The position numbers were made by a program, and so were the translations under genes. Below the pieces are notes generated by a model. That model was given only the letters and a program-made list of their open reading frames with translations, had not been told where the DNA came from and did no database searches. This document shows positions 8,376-17,974 of a stretch of 64,000 nucleotides of DNA, one piece after another. This DNA is from Rhodoligotrophos sp. CJ14 (GTDB lineage: Bacteria > Pseudomonadota > Alphaproteobacteria > Rhizobiales > Im1). Within the stretch, counting starts at the first letter, position 1. The number at the start of each line of letters is the position of its first letter. Where the stretch lies: positions 2,447,516 to 2,511,515 of the forward strand of contig NZ_CP133319.1 of assembly GCF_038811545.1 (NCBI RefSeq), given 5' to 3'.

Positions 8376-9611
8376 TCAACCCAAGCGCACGGCCCCGCGA
8401 TCGCCCAAAGACTGATGGATATAGCCGCGACTGACGATCTCAGACACTTCCTCTTTGAGCCAGGCCAGGTCACTGCCGCGGCCCCCGAACCTATTCGGAT
8501 CATATCGCGACGCCTCCAAGCCGGAGTCCCGACCGGTTGCGATGCACGAGACGAGCTTACCCGTCATTGCTGACCAGGTTACCCCCACCGAATTCATGCC
8601 CGTCGCAACGACCAGCCCTTCGATATTGTCCAGCCTGCCGATGAGTGGAAGCCCGTCCGGCGTGAATGACTCCGGTCCATTCACGAACTGCCGGATTGGC
8701 GCCGTCTCGAGCGCCGGGAAAATCTCCACCGCACGCAGAAAATAAGGCTCGATCTTATCCCAATTTGGCGGCAGCAACGTGAAGGTGAACGGCACCGGCA
8801 AGTCTGCCGGATCGATGGTGAGAGCTGATTCGTCAAAACACCCGAACAGAAGAGAACCGGTCTCCTCCCGCCCATAGAGCAGGTCATCCGGCGCGACAAA
8901 GGACGGCGTCTGGCGGCCAAGTCGAGGCGTCACATCCGCGATGAGATAAAAATGCTGGCAGGGCCATTGTGCCAGCTGAATGCCGAGCGGCTCGAGCAGG
9001 CCGCGCGACCAAAGTCCGCCGGCGATGACCACCAGATCCGCATCGAGCCATGTGTCCTTCACCCGAACAGCGGTCACCCGGCCGCCGCCTGTGCGGAGCC
9101 CGGTAACTTCCGCAGTTTCGACGATGCGAGCCCCCGCGCGGCGGGCCGCGGTGGCATAAGCTTGTGTGAGATCTGAAGGGTTGAGCCGGCCCGATAAGGG
9201 GTCGAGCCAGATATCCTTGAATATTTCGCTCGTGAGTAGAGGATTGAGCGCCCTTGCCTCCTCGGCTTTGAGCCAGCGGGAGGGGATGTCGCGTGAGCGG
9301 GCCTCACGATTGAACCGATCGAACGTCTCTAGCGTGGCCGACGCCTTGCCGAGAAACAGGCGCCCCGTCCGCAACCAGCCCGTGTGAAGGCTGAGCTCGT
9401 CTTCCAGCCGTCTGATCGTTTCGAGGGCGTATAGAATGGGCGCATCATGGTCGGGCAGCGGCTTCCAGGTGATATTGCCGGCCGAGTGCCAGGTGGTGCC
9501 GGATGAGAGCTGATCGCGCTCCAGCAGCGTCACCTCGCAACCGGGCTCAGCCGCAAGGTGCCAAGCGACGCTCGTGCCAATGACACCCCCGCCGACCACA
9601 ACGCACTTCAT
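8376..9611 (-). CDS. FAD-dependent oxidoreductase, DAO/sarcosine-oxidase family
   Basis: Flavoprotein (411 residues) expected to oxidise a secondary or tertiary amine or an amino acid. The N-terminal dinucleotide-binding motif is VVGGGVIGTSVAWHLA, followed by LLERDQLSSGTTWHSAG, which is characteristic of dimethylglycine/sarcosine dehydrogenase-like DAO proteins. Near the C-terminus FTPDGLPLIGR and VVATGMNSVGVTWS complete the FAD domain. The frame extends 13 codons upstream to a TTG, but ATG 9611 sits directly at the Rossmann fold and follows GAGGAACGGGGG. The folate-binding domain of full-length DMGDH is absent. It converges on the GH5-like gene with a 1-bp gap. Confidence 0.87.
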   Translation of the reverse strand: MKCVVVGGGVIGTSVAWHLAAEPGCEVTLLERDQLSSGTTWHSAGNITWKPLPDHDAPILYALETIRRLEDELSLHTGWLRTGRLFLGKASATLETFDRFNREARSRDIPSRWLKAEEARALNPLLTSEIFKDIWLDPLSGRLNPSDLTQAYATAARRAGARIVETAEVTGLRTGGGRVTAVRVKDTWLDADLVVIAGGLWSRGLLEPLGIQLAQWPCQHFYLIADVTPRLGRQTPSFVAPDDLLYGREETGSLLFGCFDESALTIDPADLPVPFTFTLLPPNWDKIEPYFLRAVEIFPALETAPIRQFVNGPESFTPDGLPLIGRLDNIEGLVVATGMNSVGVTWSAMTGKLVSCIATGRDSGLEASRYDPNRFGGRGSDLAWLKEEVSEIVSRGYIHQSLGDRGAVRLG

Positions 9612-9725
9612 CGGTGCCCCCGTTCCTCGCAAAGGAGAGACAACGGACAATTGAGCGAAGGTTCTATTCAGCTGTCAAATGCTTCCGGCGATGACCCGGG
9701 CGAAGATGCAGGCGCTACTCACGGG

Positions 9726-9798
<73 letters not shown>

Positions 9799-9942
9799 AC
9801 ATATCGATGGCGAGGTACCGATGTACCGCGACCTCTCCGACGGCAGTTAGATAGCAGCCTGCCCGGCGATCAACAACCCCCATTTTATACGGACCGCCGA
9901 TCATCGCTTGCGGCCGTCACGCCCCCGAGCAGCCGCAGCGTT

Positions 9943-11151
9943 TCACTCGTTCGATGCCTTCTTGAGAAGTCCGCAAGCGCTTTGCTCAAGCGGCACGGCC
10001 GTCTCCTCGGCGGGGATGACCTCGAGCATGGTCAGGAGGTCCCATTCGCCTTTCGATTCCGAGGGGGCCTTTACCTCGAAGAGATAGAAGGGACGCGCAA
10101 CCTTTCCATCCGGCCGTATCTTGCCGTCCCGCGTGAAGAAGTCGTTGATCGGCATGGCTTTCATCTTCTCGACCACCTTCGCCCCATTGCTCGATCCGAC
10201 GGCTTGGACGGCTTCGAGATAGTGTTTTACAGCACCATAAACGCCCGCATGAATATGGTTCGGCATCTTGCCTTCGATGTCATAGAAGCGCTGCGACCAG
10301 GTGCGGGTCTCAGGCGTCATGTCCCAGTAGAAGGGGGCTGCGAACTGCACCCCCTGAGCTGTCTCGAGCCCGAGGGAATGAACATCGTTGATCGTCACAC
10401 TGGTCCCGACGATCTTGATCCCTTCCGCAACCAGGCCGAATTCAGAGGCCTGTTTGAGGGCATTGGTAAAGTCGCTGCCAGCCGTGGCTAGCGCCACGAC
10501 GTCGGGCTTTGCCGCCTGTGCCTGAACAAGATAGGAGCTGAAATCAGAGCTGTTGAGGGGATGTGCGGTAGAGCCGAGAACTTCACCGCCGGCAGCTTTC
10601 ACGAAGCCGGCAATATCGCGCTGCAGGGCATGTCCGAAGGCATTGTCCTGGGTGATGAAATACCATTTCTTGCCCCCGCTCTGCACAACGCCCCGCGCCG
10701 TGCCGGCGGCAAGGGCATAGGTGTCATAGGTCCAGTGAATGCCAAAGGGTGAACATGATTTGCCCGTGAGGTCGGACGAGGCGGCGCCCGAAATGAGGAA
10801 CGGCGTTTTGGTCTCGCGCGTGATTTCCTGAACGGCGAAAGCAACCGAGGAGGCGGGCACGTCCACGATGGCATGCACCTTGTCGACATCAATCCATCGC
10901 CGGGCCACGGTTGAGCCCACATCCGGCTTGTTCTGATGATCCGCCGAGATCACCTCGATCCTCTGGCCCAGAACCTTGCCGCCAAAATCCTCCACCGCCA
11001 TCTTCGCCGCCGTGACCGACCCTGTTCCCGTGAGGTCGGAATAAAGCGACGACTGGTCGTTGAGCACACCGATCTTGAAAGTCGGGCTCTGAGCCTGAGC
11101 AAGCCCTAAGGATATGGCCAGAGCGGCCATGCTCACAATGATCCTCCTCAC
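9943..11151 (-). CDS. Branched-chain amino-acid-type ABC solute-binding protein (LivK family)
   Basis: Periplasmic type-1 binding protein of 402 residues. A Sec signal peptide spans about residues 1-20 (MAALAISLGLAQAQ), and the mature start FKIGVLNDQSSLYSDLTGTG is typical of the LivK/AmiC superfamily. Start is GTG 11151, preceded by GGGAGGAA at good spacing. It lies 36 bp downstream of hyuA, so it is likely the third gene of hyuB-hyuA-binding protein; no permease is near. It is closely related to the proteins at 27090-28304 and 59376-60587, sharing ISADHQNKPD-like and FGHAL/FGHAM motifs. Ligand unknown, perhaps the hydantoin or lactam substrate of HyuAB. Confidence 0.9.
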   Translation of the reverse strand: MRRIIVSMAALAISLGLAQAQSPTFKIGVLNDQSSLYSDLTGTGSVTAAKMAVEDFGGKVLGQRIEVISADHQNKPDVGSTVARRWIDVDKVHAIVDVPASSVAFAVQEITRETKTPFLISGAASSDLTGKSCSPFGIHWTYDTYALAAGTARGVVQSGGKKWYFITQDNAFGHALQRDIAGFVKAAGGEVLGSTAHPLNSSDFSSYLVQAQAAKPDVVALATAGSDFTNALKQASEFGLVAEGIKIVGTSVTINDVHSLGLETAQGVQFAAPFYWDMTPETRTWSQRFYDIEGKMPNHIHAGVYGAVKHYLEAVQAVGSSNGAKVVEKMKAMPINDFFTRDGKIRPDGKVARPFYLFEVKAPSESKGEWDLLTMLEVIPAEETAVPLEQSACGLLKKASNE

Positions 11152-11187
11152 GTGTTCCTCCCGTTATCTTCTATGTGTGGGTGATCG

Positions 11188-13266
11188 TCAGCCTGTGATC
11201 AGAATATTTCCCGTCTCATGTACGCTTGCCCTTTGGCCCGGCAGCAGCACTGTCGTTGTGTCCTGCTGGGCGATGATTGCTGGACCGTTGATCGCTCGTC
11301 CCGGCTCCAAGCAACTCCGGGCATAGACGGGGGTGGGCCATGCCTTCCCCTCGACGATCATGGATTGTGCGCCGATCTGCGCTTCACCAGATTGCTCCGT
11401 TGCAGCATTCGTCAGTGCCTGCGGCCTCGGCAACTTGCCGCGCGCTGTGACATGCAAAGTGACGAGCTCAACGGGCGTGTCCCTCTGGGCGAAGGTATAG
11501 AGCTGCTCATGCAGCTTATGGAAACGTTCGATCGTGTTGGTAAGGGCATCGCCCGTCACATGACGCTCGGTCCAGGGCACGAACAGCTCGTGCCCCTGAT
11601 GGCGATAGCGCAGGCTCGCGGCCCACTCGGTTTTCTGAGCCTCCGGCGGTATCTGCTCTTGCGCAAGCCATGCTCGCGCGGCCTCCTCCAGATCCGCGAA
11701 ATTGCGCGCGATCCGGCCGAGGTCGTAATGAGGTGGGCGCTCGATGCAGGTGCGCGCAAAATCGTTGCGGAGATCGGCGACGGTCAATCCGAAAGCCGAC
11801 AGCACGCCCGGATTCTGCGGCAGGATAATGGTTTTCATGCCGAGTAGCCGCGCGATCTCGGCTGCATGCAACGGCCCTGCCCCACCGAAAGGCAACAGGG
11901 CGAAATCGCGGGGATCCCAGCCGCGCTCGACGGAAACGAGCCTTATGGCGCCCACCATCGCATGATTGGCGACGTCGAGAATGCCCTCCGCGGCGTGTTC
12001 GACGGACATTCCGAGCGGTTCCGCAATCTTCTCGCGAATCGCCCGCACCGCCGCCTCCCGATCGAGCGCCATCTCCTCACCGAGGATGGTTGGACAGAGC
12101 CGGCCAAGCACGAGATGAGCATCGGTGACGGTCGGCTCGGTGCCGCCACGGCCATAGCAAGCAGGCCCCGGTTCAGCGCCCGCGCTCTCGGGGCCAACCG
12201 CCAGGCTGCCGCCGGCCGTAACCCTGGCGATCGAGCCGCCGCCGGCACCGATCGTCACCATGTCGATCATCGGCGTTTGCAGGGGCCATTCCCCCACCCG
12301 CCCACGCAAGGTGACCGCTGGACTGCCTCGATGGATCAGGCACACATCCGCCGACGTGCCGCCAATATCGATCGAGATCACATTGGGCAACCCCACGGCC
12401 ATGCCCACATGGGCAGCTCCCAGGGCACCGGCCGCCGGGCCGGACAGCACGGTTTGAATGGGCTGCTCTCGCGCGGTATCAGAACTCACCGCACCGCCGC
12501 TGGAGTTCATGAGCAGGAGCGGTGCCTTGATCCCTGAATCCGCGAGCCTCCCCGTGAGCTGGGTGACATAGGAGGAGACCGGGGGCGTCACATAGGCATT
12601 GAGGATCGTTGCCATGCTGCGCTCATATTCGCGGAACACGGGCAGCACGTTGCTGGAGAGCGAAAGCCGCGCATCGGGCATGATGTCGAGCAGGATATCG
12701 CGAAGCCGCCGCTCATGCGCCGGATTGACGTAAGAGTGCAGCAGGCAGATCGCGATATTGTCGATGCCCCGATCCCGCAACTGCCGGCCTATGGCCTGTG
12801 CGGCAGCCTCGTCCAGCGGTTCATGCTCCGCCCCATCCACATCGATCCGGCCGGCGACCTCATGGATCATCCATGGCGGGACGGGGCGTTTTGGCTTCAC
12901 CCAGGCGAACATGTTCTCCTTGCGGGGAATATCGTGCCGCCCGATCTCGAGAACATGGCGAAAGCCTTGGGTTGTGATCAACGCGGCCTGGGCGCCCTTG
13001 CCCTCGAGAATGGCATTGGTGGCGACCGTCGTGCCATGCAGCACTTGCCGTATGGCCTGGGAGTGAAATCCCGCGAGACCTGCGATCTTGTCAATGCCGC
13101 GGCGAAAGCCGATTGATTGGTCGCGAGGCGTGCTCGGCGTCTTGGTCACCCGCACGATACCGGATGCGAGATCGAGCGCAACCACGTCGGTGAAGGTTCC
13201 GCCAATGTCGATGCCGAGCAGCACACCGGCGCCCGGGAGAGCTGAAGGGGCGGTGTTGCGCGTCAT
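11188..13266 (-). CDS. hyuA: Hydantoinase/oxoprolinase subunit A (HyuA family)
   Basis: ATP-dependent hydantoinase, 5-oxoprolinase or acetone-carboxylase-like subunit (692 residues). Two actin-like ATPase segments are visible: GIDIGGTFTDVVAL at the N-terminus and ISIDIGGTSADVCLI near residue 290. The glycine-rich VTIGAGGGSIARV and the LPFGGAGPLHAAE motif are also family hallmarks. Its ATG overlaps the hyuB stop by four bases (ATGA), so the two subunits are translationally coupled. Acts in the cytoplasm on a cyclic amide such as N-methylhydantoin or 5-oxoproline; sequence does not settle which. Confidence 0.93.
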   Translation of the reverse strand: MTRNTAPSALPGAGVLLGIDIGGTFTDVVALDLASGIVRVTKTPSTPRDQSIGFRRGIDKIAGLAGFHSQAIRQVLHGTTVATNAILEGKGAQAALITTQGFRHVLEIGRHDIPRKENMFAWVKPKRPVPPWMIHEVAGRIDVDGAEHEPLDEAAAQAIGRQLRDRGIDNIAICLLHSYVNPAHERRLRDILLDIMPDARLSLSSNVLPVFREYERSMATILNAYVTPPVSSYVTQLTGRLADSGIKAPLLLMNSSGGAVSSDTAREQPIQTVLSGPAAGALGAAHVGMAVGLPNVISIDIGGTSADVCLIHRGSPAVTLRGRVGEWPLQTPMIDMVTIGAGGGSIARVTAGGSLAVGPESAGAEPGPACYGRGGTEPTVTDAHLVLGRLCPTILGEEMALDREAAVRAIREKIAEPLGMSVEHAAEGILDVANHAMVGAIRLVSVERGWDPRDFALLPFGGAGPLHAAEIARLLGMKTIILPQNPGVLSAFGLTVADLRNDFARTCIERPPHYDLGRIARNFADLEEAARAWLAQEQIPPEAQKTEWAASLRYRHQGHELFVPWTERHVTGDALTNTIERFHKLHEQLYTFAQRDTPVELVTLHVTARGKLPRPQALTNAATEQSGEAQIGAQSMIVEGKAWPTPVYARSCLEPGRAINGPAIIAQQDTTTVLLPGQRASVHETGNILITG

Positions 13267-15068
13267 GCGAGGGTCTCCAGATATTGCCGCCGGTGAAACA
13301 GGCCGGTTGCCGGCTGGCGCTCAGCCCGCAGCCGCCTCGTTGCCTCTTGGTCGATGTCGAAGTCTGGGCCCGTGAGAACGACGCCATAGTCGCGTTCGGC
13401 ACTCCGAAGGCTTACGAGGCCGCCGCGCACGTCATCGCGAACCCGTTCGGCCTCTCGATCGAAAGGATGGCCCCAGCCGCCTCCGCCACCCGTCTCAATG
13501 CGGAGAATGTCGCCCTTTTTCATGATCGTGCCATCGGCCATGGAGGGCAGGGTCCGCTCGTCCGGCCGTCCGGGATTGATGATGTAGCGGCTCACCCCGC
13601 CATTCATTCCCCCTTTGATGCCCCAGGGCGGGAAGACTTCGCCGCCCGCGCGGTTGGACAGCATTGCGGATGGAGCGAGAAGCTCGACCGTGCGCACCAC
13701 CCCGCAGCCGCCGCGCCAGCGACCAGGTCCACCGCTGTCGCAATTGAGCGAATATTCAAGCAGGCGAACGGGAAAGGTCGCATCCATGAATTCGGCGGGA
13801 TAGTTCTCCTGTGCAACCAGATAGACAGCGTCGATCCCGTCGGCAAAGGGACGCGCGCCGCAACCAACCCCCACCCCGTCGGTTAGCAGGAACTGAGCAC
13901 CGCCGGGATCGCGCCCTCGCAGATAATAGAGGCCGTAGACATTATTGGCGGCGACCGCATTGCCCTGCGTGGCAACGCCGACGAGCCCACAGCAGGCAGC
14001 GATCATCCGGATCAAAGTGACGCCGCGCTGGCCGAGGCGAGCGGGAGAAAGCGGGCTCAATAGGCTGCCTGGCCGCAGCCGCACCTCGTCGAATATCTGC
14101 GCCGCGCCCTCGTTCAAGAGAACCCCTGGAGCATGACCAAGAAAATAAATGCCGAAGATCATGTTCAGCACATGAGGATGCGCCAGATAGTTGATGGGCC
14201 CCGGCGCCTGATCATCCGTGCCTGTCGTATCCAGCACAAAGCGCTCGCGATCCGAAATGAGCGTGAAGCGGATGGCGAAGGGTCCATTGCCATGTCCGTC
14301 ATCGTCCACATGCTCCGTGAAGCTATAGCTGCCGGCCCGGAATACCGAGCGCATTCGCCCGCGGATCGTCTGGCGGGTCTCCTCGATGAGCGAGCTGAAC
14401 ACATTTGCCACGGGCTCGCGCCCGAAGCGCTGGAACACCTCGAGCATTCGTCGCTCACCCAGTCGTATTGCGGCCACAGAGGCCCGCGTATCCCCTAGGA
14501 TCATCTCGGGAAAGCGAGAGTTTCGCTGAAAGATCCGGAACGCGTCTTCATTCATCACGCCTTCCCGATAGAGACGTACCGGCGGCACGATGATGCCTTC
14601 TTGGAAGATGTCGACCGCATCGGGTGAGAGCGAACCGGGGCGCATGCCGCCCACATCTGAGAAATGTGCCCAGGACTGGACGAAGGCTGACAATCTGCCC
14701 TCGACGAATATCGGCGCGACATAGACCTGGTCTGGGGTATGCGAGACGGCGCCCTTCGTGCCGTAACAGTCGCTGTACCAGTAGATATCCCCGGGCCGCA
14801 TTGTCTCCGGCGGATAAGTCTCGAAAATCGGCCGAACGAGATCACCGAAAACCGGGATATTGGTGCCCATGATCAGGGCGCCATCCGCATTGAAGAGGCC
14901 GATGAAATAATCCTTCTTCTCGCGGATGAACGGGGACATCGCCGTGCGTTCGAGCAGGGCTTCCATTTCCATCTGCGCAGAGGTGAGCGCTCCCTTCACG
15001 ATCTCCCTGACGATGGGGTCCACCCGGGTTGAGCAATGGCTCATCACCTGATCTTCGCCTGCCCCCAT
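13263..15068 (-). CDS. hyuB: Hydantoinase/oxoprolinase subunit B (HyuB family)
   Basis: Partner subunit of HyuA (601 residues). Family features include VDPIVREIVKGALTSAQMEM at the N-terminus, the glycine-rich CGVVRTVELL region and GGGGGWGHPFDRE near residue 545. Translation probably starts at ATG 15068 after AGAGGGTGA; ATG 15044 is an alternative closer to the conserved start. It is the first gene of the hyuB-hyuA-binding-protein operon, and its promoter faces a divergent GntR regulator across two TTGTATACAT boxes. Confidence 0.93.
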   Translation of the reverse strand: MGAGEDQVMSHCSTRVDPIVREIVKGALTSAQMEMEALLERTAMSPFIREKKDYFIGLFNADGALIMGTNIPVFGDLVRPIFETYPPETMRPGDIYWYSDCYGTKGAVSHTPDQVYVAPIFVEGRLSAFVQSWAHFSDVGGMRPGSLSPDAVDIFQEGIIVPPVRLYREGVMNEDAFRIFQRNSRFPEMILGDTRASVAAIRLGERRMLEVFQRFGREPVANVFSSLIEETRQTIRGRMRSVFRAGSYSFTEHVDDDGHGNGPFAIRFTLISDRERFVLDTTGTDDQAPGPINYLAHPHVLNMIFGIYFLGHAPGVLLNEGAAQIFDEVRLRPGSLLSPLSPARLGQRGVTLIRMIAACCGLVGVATQGNAVAANNVYGLYYLRGRDPGGAQFLLTDGVGVGCGARPFADGIDAVYLVAQENYPAEFMDATFPVRLLEYSLNCDSGGPGRWRGGCGVVRTVELLAPSAMLSNRAGGEVFPPWGIKGGMNGGVSRYIINPGRPDERTLPSMADGTIMKKGDILRIETGGGGGWGHPFDREAERVRDDVRGGLVSLRSAERDYGVVLTGPDFDIDQEATRRLRAERQPATGLFHRRQYLETLA

Positions 15069-15080
15069 TCGATCACCCTC

Positions 15081-15090
15081 TTGTATACAT
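15081..15090. promoter_or_regulatory. Putative GntR operator, copy 1 (TTGTATACAT)
   Basis: Contains the perfect palindrome TGTATACA (15082-15089), matching the GT...AC pattern of FCD-type GntR operators. It lies 13 bp upstream of the hyuB start, where bound repressor would block expression. An identical 10-mer lies 63 bp away. Confidence 0.6.
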
Positions 15091-15143
15091 ATCGCCTTAG
15101 ATCAGCATGAACCTATCCCTAATGGCAAGCATCATTCGCCTTA

Positions 15144-15153
15144 TTGTATACAT
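15144..15153. promoter_or_regulatory. Putative GntR operator, copy 2 (TTGTATACAT)
   Basis: Second identical 10-mer, with palindrome at 15145-15152, lying 51 bp upstream of the GntR start codon. Its centre is 63 bp, six helical turns, from copy 1, so two dimers could bind on the same DNA face and control both divergent genes. Confidence 0.6.
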
Positions 15154-15204
15154 GTCGCGATCCGGGGGATTGTCTTTGCCCGAAAAAACCCTTAGGGAGT
15201 GCCG

Positions 15205-15888
15205 ATGCTGACGCGCTCGGAATCAGTGACGGATCGGTTGCGGCAACAGGTGCTCGAAGGCGAGTATCTGCCCGGCAGCCGCTTGCAGGAAGTGCAGCTT
15301 GCCGAGACCATGGGCGTCTCACGCACCCCCGTCCGTGCGGCGCTCGCCGCGCTCGAGAAGGAGGGGCTCCTCACCTACATCGCCAAGCGCGGCTATGAAG
15401 TGAGGCGCTTTTTGCCGGCCGAGATCGCCGACATGTACCAGGTGCGATCCGTGCTGGAGGGAAATGCCGCAGCACTCTGCGCGAGAAACGGCATATCCGA
15501 TGAGCAGGTGGCGGAGCTACGCCGCTGCTTGATGCAAGGCGATGAGATCCTCGCCAAAGGCCATCTCGATCCGGCCGATCTGCCGGTCTATCGCGATCTG
15601 AACGGCCGGCTGCATTCCGCCATCATCGCGGGCAGTGGCAGCGCTGTGACGGCGCATCACGTGCGCCAGATCTGCCAGATCCCATTCCTGTCCGACCGTG
15701 TAATTCTTTGGGAAAGCTTCGCCCTGATCAACCGCTCTCATGACGACCATCATCGCGTGGTCGACGCCATCGTTGAACGTGACCCCCAGCGGGCCGATGC
15801 GATCATGCGTGAGCACGTGACATTCATGGGCAGGGTCGTGCTGGCATTCCTGACGAAGTCATCCTTCGCTCAGGTCAAAGCCCGATAA
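15205..15888 (+). CDS. GntR-family regulator, FCD subfamily
   Basis: Transcription factor of 227 residues, probably the local repressor of hyuB-hyuA. The winged-helix domain occupies about residues 1-70 (RLQEVQLAETMGVSRTPVRA, then KEGLLTYIAKRGYEVR). The C-terminal all-helical FCD effector domain starts near IADMYQVRSVLEG and keeps the histidines (HSAIIAG, HDDHHRVV) that usually bind metal and ligand. ATG 15205 is preferred over GTG 15199 because the ribosome-binding site AGGGAG overlaps the GTG. Divergent from hyuB with two palindromic boxes between them. Confidence 0.9.
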   Translation: MLTRSESVTDRLRQQVLEGEYLPGSRLQEVQLAETMGVSRTPVRAALAALEKEGLLTYIAKRGYEVRRFLPAEIADMYQVRSVLEGNAAALCARNGISDEQVAELRRCLMQGDEILAKGHLDPADLPVYRDLNGRLHSAIIAGSGSAVTAHHVRQICQIPFLSDRVILWESFALINRSHDDHHRVVDAIVERDPQRADAIMREHVTFMGRVVLAFLTKSSFAQVKAR

Positions 15889-16021
15889 TGACGCCGCAAT
15901 CCCGTTGACGATTGCACCGTCGGACCCAGATCAAATGGTAGCACCGCCAGACAGGAATACCGGGATCTGCCGCAGCGCCAAGCTAGATGGCATGGCGAAT
16001 GCCAAGCAGGCCGCACGCTAC

Positions 16022-17047
16022 TCAGAATGTCCGTGTCACCTTGTTCAGGTGGGGCGGATTGTCGGGATCGAGGCCTCGCCGTCGCGCCGCCCCCTCGATG
16101 GCGCGATACGCTGGGACCAGCATCAGGACGGGGTCCACCACCGGATGACCGTCGCCTATCCAGGGCAGCGTCCCCTCCGTTCCTCCGGCAATAAATGCCT
16201 TCTCGCCCGCGTCGGTCAGGTCACGGACGAGGTCATCGACGGCGGCAGCCGCCTGGTCGTTCTGTCGTAGCATCAGGACCGGGGTCGATGGCGTGATCGA
16301 TGCGCGCGGCCCGTGTCGAAGCTCGGCCGCGCTATAGCCCAGAGCCGGTACCCGCAAGAGTTCGGCCACCTTGAGCGCGATCTCGCGAGCGCAACCGAGA
16401 CCGTAACCCCGGCCAGCAACAAAGGCCGCCGGCGCGCCAGCGACGCAATCAGCCCACGGCGACCAGTCGCACGCGAGCGCGGCGGAGAGGCGGCCCGGCA
16501 AATGACGGAGGCAATCCGAAAGATCGTCGTCGCGTGCTAGAGCCGCCACCAATTGGGCCCCCGCGATCATCGACAGCACGACCGACTTCGTCGCCGCGAC
16601 GGAGTGTTCTGCTCCCGCGCCGATCGGCAGGATCAACTCTGATGCGGCGGCTGCGGGAGAATTTTCGTCGTTGACGACGGCAAGCGTAAGCGCGCCAAAT
16701 TGGCGTGCCATTTGGGTGGCTTTGACAATATCGGGACTGCGCCCGGACTGCGACACAACCACGAACAGGGCGCCACTCATGTCCGGCGACCGCTGATAGG
16801 CGGTCACGACGGAGGGGGCCGCGGCAGATGCGAGCAGGCCAAGGCGCGCTTCGAACAGGTAGCGCAGGTAAACACCGACATGACCCGAGCTGCCGCGCCC
16901 ACAGAAAACGACAATGCGCGGCTTGGCCTGCTTGATCCGTCTTGCGAACGCGTTGAACAGATCGGTACGTGCCAAAAGACGTTGGGCCGCCGCGGGTATC
17001 TCGGCGGTCTCACGTGCCATCGCGCTTGGGATCTGCGGGTCAGTCAT
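16022..17047 (-). CDS. SIS-domain protein, NagB-II-type glucosamine-6-phosphate deaminase/isomerase
   Basis: Two-SIS-domain protein of 341 residues resembling the isomerase half of GlmS and the NagB-II deaminases. Sugar-phosphate-binding motifs are CGRGSSGHVGVYLRYLFE (about residues 48-65) and VVSQSGRSPDIV (about 97-108), and the C-terminus LNKVTRTF resembles the GlmS tail. There is no glutaminase domain, so it should work as a deaminase/isomerase. In this operon it would convert glucosamine-6-phosphate to fructose-6-phosphate after NagA. It overlaps the end of murQ by 8 bp and is the last gene of the murA operon. Confidence 0.85.
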   Translation of the reverse strand: MTDPQIPSAMARETAEIPAAAQRLLARTDLFNAFARRIKQAKPRIVVFCGRGSSGHVGVYLRYLFEARLGLLASAAAPSVVTAYQRSPDMSGALFVVVSQSGRSPDIVKATQMARQFGALTLAVVNDENSPAAAASELILPIGAGAEHSVAATKSVVLSMIAGAQLVAALARDDDLSDCLRHLPGRLSAALACDWSPWADCVAGAPAAFVAGRGYGLGCAREIALKVAELLRVPALGYSAAELRHGPRASITPSTPVLMLRQNDQAAAAVDDLVRDLTDAGEKAFIAGGTEGTLPWIGDGHPVVDPVLMLVPAYRAIEGAARRRGLDPDNPPHLNKVTRTF

Positions 17048-17933
17048 TCTTGCCTGTGCATTCTTTGATCGCGGAGCGCAAATTGCCCCCGTGGCGTTGG
17101 AGCAACTCCGAGGCTTCGCTGCGGCCGATTCCGAAGCCGATAAGGATGGCCGTCTTCACATCTCCGTCAGCTTGTCCAAGATAGCGCGCGGCGTCGCCTT
17201 TCCCGCAGCCGACGATTTCGCTGACAATGGCTTCTGCGCGCCGGCTCAGCTTGGCATTCCGGGCCCGCATGTCCACCATCAGCCCGCGATAGACGCGGCC
17301 CATCTTCACCATTACGGCGGTTGAGAATAGGTTCAGCACGATCTTTTGGGCAGTGCCTGCCTTCATCCGGGTCGAGCCGGCGATCACTTCGCTTCCCGTA
17401 TCGGCAAGGATGCGATGGCGCGCGACCTCGAACAGAGGCGCGGCCGCGTTATTCGCAACGGCGATCGTCACGGCGCCGGCAGCGCTGGACGCCCGCAACA
17501 CGCCGATCGTAAAGGGAGTTGTGCCACTTGCCGCGAGGCCGATGACAACGTCGTTCGCAATAATTCTCGCGTCCATCATGGCTTGCGCGCCGGCCGCCTC
17601 GTCGTCTTCCGCTCCCTCGGCGCTTCGGACGAGCGCATCAAGCCCCCCCGCCATGGCGAACACGAGACGCTCGGGAGGCCAGTCATAAGTTGGGGGTAAC
17701 TCGCTTCCGTCCTGCACGCCGATGCGTCCAGACGTGCCGGCTCCGGCGTAAACAATCCTGCCGCCTCGCTCCAGTGCGGGGACCGCGTCGTCCACGGCTG
17801 CGCCGATTGCGCCAAGGGCGCCGCGAACCGCAGCTGCCGCAGAAAGCTGCCCTTCATACATGGCGGCGATAACCTCGGCTGTGGACCAAGAATCGAGGTC
17901 AACGTAGCGTGAACTGATTTGCTCGGTGTGCAT
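17040..17933 (-). CDS. murQ: N-acetylmuramic acid 6-phosphate etherase
   Basis: Lyase-type etherase (297 residues) converting MurNAc-6-phosphate to GlcNAc-6-phosphate and D-lactate in the cytoplasm. The SIS phosphate motif GAGTSGRIGVQDGSELPPT is followed by EGAEDDE; these hold the two glutamates regarded as catalytic in MurQ. The C-terminal RHGGNLRSAI segment is also typical. Length matches the family. ATG 17933 is preferred to the adjacent GTG 17936. The gene lies 41 bp after the kinase gene and overlaps the SIS-domain gene, so the operon order is murA-kinase-murQ-deaminase. Confidence 0.94.
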   Translation of the reverse strand: MHTEQISSRYVDLDSWSTAEVIAAMYEGQLSAAAAVRGALGAIGAAVDDAVPALERGGRIVYAGAGTSGRIGVQDGSELPPTYDWPPERLVFAMAGGLDALVRSAEGAEDDEAAGAQAMMDARIIANDVVIGLAASGTTPFTIGVLRASSAAGAVTIAVANNAAAPLFEVARHRILADTGSEVIAGSTRMKAGTAQKIVLNLFSTAVMVKMGRVYRGLMVDMRARNAKLSRRAEAIVSEIVGCGKGDAARYLGQADGDVKTAILIGFGIGRSEASELLQRHGGNLRSAIKECTGKND

Positions 17934-17974
17934 CACCCTATCCGGTTATGTTGTAAACGCAGCCGACATCATTC

